Source: Alteromonas sp. C1M14 | Lineage (GTDB): Bacteria; Pseudomonadota; Gammaproteobacteria; Enterobacterales; Alteromonadaceae | Length of the DNA: 64,000 nt | Reading direction: 5' to 3' | Assembly (NCBI RefSeq): GCF_018860965.1 | Contig: NZ_JAHKQF010000004.1 | Span: 62,001-126,000 of the forward strand | Shown: piece by piece, positions 58,360 through 64,000 of the stretch | Layout: every line of letters starts with the position of its first letter | Position numbering within the stretch: position 1 is the first letter of the stretch | Position numbers and translations under genes: made by a program | The notes under the pieces: generated by a model | The model's database searches: none | What the model was told of the DNA's origin: nothing | Seen by the model: the letters and a program-made list of their open reading frames with translations, nothing else

Positions 58360-58615
58360 CATTTCTTCCTTTAAGTTTGGCTTCAGTGGCATCCATTTCA
58401 CTCTGGTAATCTGTCGGCCTGGGTACTGAAAAGGGGAAATGTGGCGATTAAAACAGGCAAAAAGTCCCAATTGCATACATTGTTACGCCCAACGGGTAAC
58501 AAATTAGCAATTGTGGCCGAAAAGTGGCGTTATGGTGGAAATTTGGCTGAATCTGGGTATGCCCTCTCGCCATGGTGTATAGTGGCAATACGTAACAAAA
58601 ACAAACCTTAAGAAC

Positions 58616-59305
58616 ATGCCAAGAACCATTGCTCTTGTAGAAGATGACGCTGCTATTCGTGAAAACTATATTGCTGCACTACAGGCTCAGGGATATCAAG
58701 TGAATGCCTATGCAGATCGGCCCTCGGCGTCCCAGGCCTTCGCCCAAACGCTGCCAGATTTAGCCATTGTGGATATTGGCCTAAAAGAGGAAATGGAAGG
58801 CGGCTTTATGCTTTGTCAGCAATTACGCCAGTTGTCACAAACCCTACCTATTATTTTCTTCACTGCCAGAGACAACGATGTAGACACCATCAGCGGCCTA
58901 CGTATGGGGGCTGACGACTACCTCACCAAAGACATCAGCATGGCTCACTTGCTCGCTCGCATCGCCGCCCTTTTTAGGCGAACAGACTTGCTCTTATCGC
59001 CCAAGCAACAAAGTGAACAAATTCAGTTAAGCCATTTGCGCGTAGACGTCAGCCGCATGACGGTAAGCTGGAAATCTCAACCCGTATTATTGACGGTGAC
59101 AGAGTTTTGGATGCTCCATGCTTTAATAAAACACCCCGGTCACGTAAAGAGCCGTCAGCAATTAATGGACGAATCTCGTATGGTGGTGGATGACACCACC
59201 ATTACTTCCCATATAAAACGTATGCGCAAAAAATTTGTACAGCTAGATGCCACCTTCGATCATATTGACACTGTGTACGGCATGGGCTATCGATGGCAGG
59301 GCTAA
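58616..59305 (+). CDS. pdsR: OmpR-family response regulator, PdsR-type
   Basis: This 229-residue response regulator has a receiver with IALVEDD, acceptor D53 (IVDIGLK) and the switch lysine near 102 (DDYLTKD), then a winged-helix DNA-binding domain (LTVTEFWMLHAL, SHIKRMRKKF, VYGMGYRW). It is followed after three bases by the kinase gene and is divergent from pdsO. Among OmpR regulators, the pairing with a DOMON-like kinase and PdsO points to the dedicated sortase system. Confidence 0.85.
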   Translation: MPRTIALVEDDAAIRENYIAALQAQGYQVNAYADRPSASQAFAQTLPDLAIVDIGLKEEMEGGFMLCQQLRQLSQTLPIIFFTARDNDVDTISGLRMGADDYLTKDISMAHLLARIAALFRRTDLLLSPKQQSEQIQLSHLRVDVSRMTVSWKSQPVLLTVTEFWMLHALIKHPGHVKSRQQLMDESRMVVDDTTITSHIKRMRKKFVQLDATFDHIDTVYGMGYRWQG

Positions 59306-59308
59306 CCC

Positions 59309-61492
59309 TTGGTGAAATTTAGGTTTTCGATAAGACTACAGTTATTGGTATTGTCCCTATTTTTGTTCACCATCCCTTGGTTGGGCTACCGCTATGTTTG
59401 GGAGCTAGAACAATATCTGCGCATCGGCCAGGAACAAACCATGATCGGCACCGCCCGTTCTGTGGCCACCGCTTTGCATGAGCGTCCAGCCCTTTTTGAC
59501 AGCCAATCGGCCTTTTTAAAAACCGTGCGCCCCGGCACGGATTTATATGCTCCGCCCATTCCCTCGCCCATTCAACTGGATGGCGCTTTTAACGATTGGG
59601 AACCGGTTTGGAACGTCAGTCAGCAGTATAACAGTGGGCAAGTAGTAACCTGGTTTGATCCTACCCTTAGCCAGCAAGATGTGAGCTTATCCTTTACTCA
59701 TATGGTGGGGCGTTACGGAAAATACTACTATGTCATGTTCGACGTAACCGACGATGCTGTGATTTGGCGAGCACCGAATTCTCTTGCTGTAGACCAAAGT
59801 GATCACTTACTTATTAGCGTAATTGCGAAAGATAACACCCTTAAGCGGTTTATTATTGCCCCCTATCAGGCAGGCTGGGTAAACGCTTATAAACTAGATG
59901 AAAACAACCAAAGTTATCGCGCTGTAGACAACGAACTACAAATTCAAGGCCGCTGGCAGCAAACTGAAAAAGGCTATGCTATCGAACTTCGTTTTCCGCT
60001 AACGATGACCACCGGGGCCCTAGCCTTTGCCTTAGTTGATGTGGATAACCCAACCACGCGCCAGAAAAAATATGCGGTGGGCACAGCAAATCCAAACGAT
60101 GCCAACGGCTTAGGAACCGTGTTAACCCCATCACCGGAAATCGAACGTATTTTATCCGGGCTCAAGTATGCTAATTCTCGCGTGTGGGTCGTCGACAACC
60201 ATAAACGGGTATTAGCCCGTGCCGGCGACATTCACTCGGCGTCAGGGTTTCAGGTTCCGGCCACCCAAAAAAGCGATTATGCGTGGTGGAACTACTTAGA
60301 AACTCACGTTTTGCTACCGCTTTACTACCATATTCTGACGCGCCCGCCAGCCGCGTTCGTGGATGAATTACAAACCGCGTACGCATTAGCGGGTATGGAT
60401 ATCACCGCAGCATTAAATGGTAAGGCCGACTCCTTATGGCGGCTTACCCCCGATAGTAAAGCGGTAATATTGTCTGCCGCCTACCCTATTTTTATCGGTG
60501 ATAAGGTTATGGGCGCGGTGGTGGTAGAGCAAACCACAAATGGGATACGCACCCTGCGCAACCGTGCCCTCGAGCAACTTTTTCACGTTATTTTGGCGGT
60601 TATGTTACTTGGCACCCTAAGCCTCTTTTTGTTTGCTAACCGAATATCAAACCGAGTACGTAACCTAAGAGATAATACCGAAGCGGTTATTGACGATAAC
60701 GGCAAAATTATTGGCAGCTTGCCCCAGCCAGGTCATATCGATGAAATCGACGATCTTCATCGTTCTTTTTCTGACGTCTTAGTGCGTTTACAACAATATA
60801 ATTCTTATTTAGAGAACATGGCTTCTCGGTTGTCCCACGAGTTGCGAACTCCTATTGCCATAGTACGTTCATCACTCGATACCATTGGCGAGGTAAACGA
60901 TCCCACCCAACAAGCCCTTCTTATTGAACGCGCGCAGAGCGGCATCACGCGTCTAAGCACTATTTTAAACAGCATGAGTGAAGCCACCCGTCTAGAACAC
61001 GCCATCGCCCAAGAAGAGCCTGAAACCTTCGATGCGGCCCCAGTGATTTCTGGCTGCATCGACGGCTATGCCCATGTCTTTAACGAACGTCGATTTGAAT
61101 TAAAAATGTCGTTAAAGAGTGCGTATGTGAAAGGATCGCCGGATCTATTGGCGCAGATGATGGATAAAATCATCGCCAACGCGGTGGAGTTTAGCCATCT
61201 TCAGGATAATATTGTGCTTCACCTCTGGCGAGAAAATAAGACCATGAAACTATCTGTCACCAATCCCGGGCCGCCGTTACCCGAAGGGATGAAAAGCCAG
61301 TTATTGCAGTCGATGGTATCGGTACGTCCCGATGAAGAGCGGCATAAAACAGCACAGCATCCCCATTTAGGTCTCGGCCTGTTTATTGCCAGCATGATCG
61401 CCAATTACCACAAGGGACAAATTCAACTTTCTGATTTACCTGATAAGACCGGCGTATGCGTTATCGTTACCTTACCTTTGGTCAGTGGCTAA
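59309..61492 (+). CDS. pdsS: Sensor histidine kinase, PdsS-type
   Basis: This 727-residue membrane kinase has helix 1 at about 10-28, then a long periplasmic region containing a carbohydrate-binding/DOMON-like fold (IQLDGAFNDWEPVW near residue 90), helix 2 at about 430-450 and HAMP. The catalytic core has H510 in LSHELRTPIA, N-box IIANAVEFS and HLGLGLFIAS. The long sensor and its neighbours fit the dedicated sortase system kinase. The start is TTG 59309 or GTG 59312, both after AGGG. It probably senses an envelope glycan or glycoprotein cue (inference). Confidence 0.83.
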   Translation: MVKFRFSIRLQLLVLSLFLFTIPWLGYRYVWELEQYLRIGQEQTMIGTARSVATALHERPALFDSQSAFLKTVRPGTDLYAPPIPSPIQLDGAFNDWEPVWNVSQQYNSGQVVTWFDPTLSQQDVSLSFTHMVGRYGKYYYVMFDVTDDAVIWRAPNSLAVDQSDHLLISVIAKDNTLKRFIIAPYQAGWVNAYKLDENNQSYRAVDNELQIQGRWQQTEKGYAIELRFPLTMTTGALAFALVDVDNPTTRQKKYAVGTANPNDANGLGTVLTPSPEIERILSGLKYANSRVWVVDNHKRVLARAGDIHSASGFQVPATQKSDYAWWNYLETHVLLPLYYHILTRPPAAFVDELQTAYALAGMDITAALNGKADSLWRLTPDSKAVILSAAYPIFIGDKVMGAVVVEQTTNGIRTLRNRALEQLFHVILAVMLLGTLSLFLFANRISNRVRNLRDNTEAVIDDNGKIIGSLPQPGHIDEIDDLHRSFSDVLVRLQQYNSYLENMASRLSHELRTPIAIVRSSLDTIGEVNDPTQQALLIERAQSGITRLSTILNSMSEATRLEHAIAQEEPETFDAAPVISGCIDGYAHVFNERRFELKMSLKSAYVKGSPDLLAQMMDKIIANAVEFSHLQDNIVLHLWRENKTMKLSVTNPGPPLPEGMKSQLLQSMVSVRPDEERHKTAQHPHLGLGLFIASMIANYHKGQIQLSDLPDKTGVCVIVTLPLVSG

Positions 61493-61498
61493 TTAGGG

Positions 61499-62572
61499 CT
61501 ATTCTTTATCGGGTAGTCCTTCATCAGGCACATTTTTCATTAGCATGGCTGCGCGGCGGCGTGCCATATTTTGGGCATAGCGGCGAATACTGACAGTATT
61601 ATCTTTTTCGTCTACGATTTCGATGCCTAGCAGATGTTCTAGTACATCTTCTAAGGTAACAATCCCTTCTAAACCGCCATATTCGTCCACCACCATAAAA
61701 ATATGCACGCGACGCTCAATAAATAAATCCACCACATTTGACAAAGGCATACTGCTAAGTACCGTCACCATGTCACGCTGATAGTCACCAAGGACTTTCC
61801 CTTTATTACCACGGGCGTAGGCCAGCAACAAATCTGAGCGCATGACAAAGGAATGGATGTTTTCGTGTTCGTCATCGGAATAAATAGGAATACGGGAATA
61901 TTCCATGTGGGAATGCTTATGAAAAAAGGCTTCCACCGTCATAGTTTCTGACAATGAAAATAACGAGGTTCGGTGGGTCATGGCATCGCGCACTTTCACA
62001 TCATGCATATTAAGCATATTTTGTAAAAATGCCGTTTCCTTCTCGGCCAGCCGCCCTTCCTGTCGAGACAATTCCGCCATGGCTTGTAACTCATTTCGAC
62101 TTAACCCCCGAAACGGACTGTCTTCTTTGAAGCCGCGGGTGAGTTTTTCTGCAAACCAAACAAACGGGGCTAGGATAAAGGTTAAGTATTTTAAAAACCA
62201 AGCTGTCGGTGCGGCTAAAGCCCGCCAATAGGTTGCGCCTAAGGTTTTTGGAATAATTTCGGAAAACACCAAAATCAATAGGGTTAAAATAGCACTGATA
62301 ACGCCTAGGTACGCGTCGCCAAACACCACCGCCGCCTGTGCGCCAGCACCTGCAGCACCCATGGTATGAGCAATGGTATTTAAGGTGAGAATAGCCGCAA
62401 GGGGTTTATTAATATTGTCCGTTAACTGACGAAGTAATTTACCTGTTGGTGCAGCGTCTTTTTCCAATACCGAGATGTAGGCGGAAGAAATACTCAAGAT
62501 CACCGCTTCGGCAATGGAGCACAAAAAAGAAAATCCCAGAGCGATAAGAACGTAAACTGTCAGTAGAAACAT
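61499..62572 (-). CDS. CNNM/CBS-domain membrane protein (CorB/HlyC-like)
   Basis: This 357-residue protein has an N-terminal DUF21/CNNM domain with about four helices (CSIAEAVILSISSAYISVLE, LVFSEIIPKTLGATYW) and a tandem CBS pair (MTHRTSLFSLSETMTV, VDEYGGLEGIVTLEDVLEHLLG). It lacks the C-terminal CorC_HlyC domain. Family members are linked to magnesium or sodium transport. The older label hemolysin is misleading. Confidence 0.88.
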   Translation of the reverse strand: MFLLTVYVLIALGFSFLCSIAEAVILSISSAYISVLEKDAAPTGKLLRQLTDNINKPLAAILTLNTIAHTMGAAGAGAQAAVVFGDAYLGVISAILTLLILVFSEIIPKTLGATYWRALAAPTAWFLKYLTFILAPFVWFAEKLTRGFKEDSPFRGLSRNELQAMAELSRQEGRLAEKETAFLQNMLNMHDVKVRDAMTHRTSLFSLSETMTVEAFFHKHSHMEYSRIPIYSDDEHENIHSFVMRSDLLLAYARGNKGKVLGDYQRDMVTVLSSMPLSNVVDLFIERRVHIFMVVDEYGGLEGIVTLEDVLEHLLGIEIVDEKDNTVSIRRYAQNMARRRAAMLMKNVPDEGLPDKE

Positions 62573-62661
62573 GAAAATACTATAAGCGTCGAAATAGACC
62601 TGAACTGTAACATATCTAACAGGTAACTAGTTTAGAGTTTTGTTGAGCAATGTTTAATACC

Positions 62662-62686
62662 AAAAAGCCGGCCTATACAGGCCGGC
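62662..62686 (-). terminator. Rho-independent terminator of the CstA-family gene
   Basis: On the minus strand GCCGGCC-TGTATA-GGCCGGC is followed by five T, 27 bases after the stop codon at 62713. Confidence 0.92.
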
Positions 62687-62712
62687 AATCCCGTTAAGCT
62701 TGCCCTAAAGCG

Positions 62713-64000
62713 TTAGCTTTTTTGTTTTTCCCGCTTAAAGCGTGAAATCACCGACCACGCCTCTAGCATAACCAACACACTAACCACCAGTACAACGGCG
62801 TCAAGGAATACCAATAAGTAGTTGCCGTCGGCCCAGTATTCTTGCAACTTGATCACCCCCGCGAGGAACGCCATCACAAGTACAAATGTCATAGGAATGA
62901 GGGTATAGATAGCAGGCCGGTTCATCTTAATGAGCATCACAGAAATAACCAATAAGGTTAACGATGCCAAGATCTGATTGGTTGAACCAAACAAGGGCCA
63001 GATAATCATGCCGCCACTTCCCGATGAACCGCCTGCGCCAAAAGCTAACAACAAGCAGGTACCGACCGCGAGCATCGTCGCCACAAAGCCATTTTTAAGG
63101 ATATCAAGGTTATAAATTTCGCCCCACTCTTGAATGATATAACGCTGTAAGCGCACGCCCGAGTCCATCGTAGTACCAGCAAACAAGACCACCATGACCG
63201 CCAATATGGTAGATGAAAAATCGACGGGCAATCCCCATCCTTGTTGAATAAGGTTGGCGCCACCGGTAATAAAGGCGGTGACGCTGCCATCACCAAGGTG
63301 GCTGTACACCTCGTGCCATTCTTCTGGCGAAGCAGCAAAGGCGACACCACTTACCGCCACAATGGTAATAAGCGCCAGACACCCTTCACCTACCGCACCT
63401 AGGTACCCCACAAAGCGCGCATCGGTTTCTTTATCCAACTGTTTAGAACTGGTACCCGAGGCAACAATACCGTGAAAACCAGACACCGCACCACAAGCAA
63501 TAGTGACAAACAGCAAAGGGATCAAACTGGGCGTATCTACCGCCGTTTGGGTATTAAACGCAGGTGCCGTAATGTCTGGCATCGACATAAACACCGCCCC
63601 GTACAGTAATAACAAACCGACCAATAATTGCATGCCATTAATAAAGTCCCGAGGTTGTAATAACATCCATACCGGTAACAAGGAAGCAATGGCCGCGTAA
63701 ATGAAAAGAATGATGATCCAATTCGCATTGGCGCTTAACCCGAACAGGGTATCTGGTAAAGAAATAGGAATAAATCCGCCGGCGTAGACGGAAAAATACA
63801 AAACGATAATGCCGCCAATACACATGGGAATGAGGCTAAAGTTGCGTTTTAGCAGTTGACCGATGATCAATGCCACCACAATGGCCATCCATGCGGGGAA
63901 TACCGCTGTAGGTTGGCTGACAAAAGATTTGGCGATGACCACACCAAATACCGCATTGACCATCAACAAAACAAGGAAGATCACCACCATAAACAACGCC
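62713..64000 (-). CDS. Carbon starvation CstA-family transporter, N-terminus beyond the window
   Basis: At least 427 C-terminal residues of a polytopic membrane protein are present, and the frame stays open to the right edge. About ten hydrophobic helices are visible. Family segments include VASGTSSKQLDKETDAR, YLGAVGEGCLALITIVAVSG, VLFAGTTMDSGVRLQRYI and WPLFGSTNQILASLTLL. CstA/BtsT proteins take up pyruvate or peptides during starvation. The exact substrate cannot be told here. Confidence 0.92.
   Translation of the reverse strand, partial: ALFMVVIFLVLLMVNAVFGVVIAKSFVSQPTAVFPAWMAIVVALIIGQLLKRNFSLIPMCIGGIIVLYFSVYAGGFIPISLPDTLFGLSANANWIIILFIYAAIASLLPVWMLLQPRDFINGMQLLVGLLLLYGAVFMSMPDITAPAFNTQTAVDTPSLIPLLFVTIACGAVSGFHGIVASGTSSKQLDKETDARFVGYLGAVGEGCLALITIVAVSGVAFAASPEEWHEVYSHLGDGSVTAFITGGANLIQQGWGLPVDFSSTILAVMVVLFAGTTMDSGVRLQRYIIQEWGEIYNLDILKNGFVATMLAVGTCLLLAFGAGGSSGSGGMIIWPLFGSTNQILASLTLLVISVMLIKMNRPAIYTLIPMTFVLVMAFLAGVIKLQEYWADGNYLLVFLDAVVLVVSVLVMLEAWSVISRFKREKQKS

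Overview
The window looks like chromosomal DNA of a marine gammaproteobacterium, most likely in or near the Alteromonadaceae. This is inferred from gene order and protein families, not from a database match. The main clues are dksA-gluQ-pcnB-folK-panB-panC, priA/rpmE with ftsN-hslV-hslU, metJ/metF, ftsY-ftsE-ftsX, rpoH, a PanP-type aspartate decarboxylase and the marine proteobacterial sortase regulators. About 60 genes are packed tightly on both strands. No rRNA, tRNA, insertion sequence, CRISPR array or prophage was recognised.

Layout. 1-5.1 kb is a signalling locus: a REC-GGDEF-EAL protein (cut by the left edge), an HTH-REC fusion, a soluble histidine kinase and a REC protein with a degraded HD-GYP domain. 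5.2-11 kb holds glutathione reductase and a three-gene operon joining a cupredoxin-like periplasmic protein, a membrane GGDEF-EAL protein and an outer-membrane barrel. 11-15.8 kb is an NAD salvage locus (nadE, pncB, a NadD-like adenylyltransferase and an NrtR-type repressor) with two matching 17-bp palindromes in the divergent promoter region. 16.1-17.6 kb is a compact cassette that I read as an unusual graspetide (microviridin/marinostatin-like RiPP) locus: LuxR-type HTH protein, 60-residue precursor with a PFxAxF leader motif and a TGGSYPDES tail, and one MvdC/MvdD-like ATP-grasp ligase.

17.6-31.5 kb is mostly core: hslUV behind a good sigma-32 promoter, ftsN, priA, rpmE, a malic enzyme, metJ/metF with MetJ boxes, a YihY membrane protein, pip-dtd, a GNAT-hotdog protein and rpoH. 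31.9-39.7 kb separates rpoH from ftsYEX, which are adjacent in many relatives. It carries a TonB-dependent receptor, a D-aminoacylase-like lipoprotein, a serine hydrolase and an EAL-HDOD protein. 39.7-54 kb is core again: ftsXEY, rsmD, pepB, sfsA, dksA, gluQ, pcnB (apparently starting at ATT, as in E. coli), folK and panBC, facing the aspartate decarboxylase gene panP that would supply beta-alanine.

54-64 kb holds a stand-alone EAL protein with a damaged active-site loop, a TrmB-like paralogue, an ABC-2 exporter pair, the PdsO/PdsR/PdsS proteins of the dedicated sortase system without a sortase or target next to them, a CNNM/CBS protein and the C-terminal part of a CstA-family transporter cut by the right edge. 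Two themes recur. There are five cyclic-di-GMP-type proteins, of which at least three look catalytically degraded. There are also cofactor-supply loci (NAD, pantothenate, folate, methionine/folate C1).
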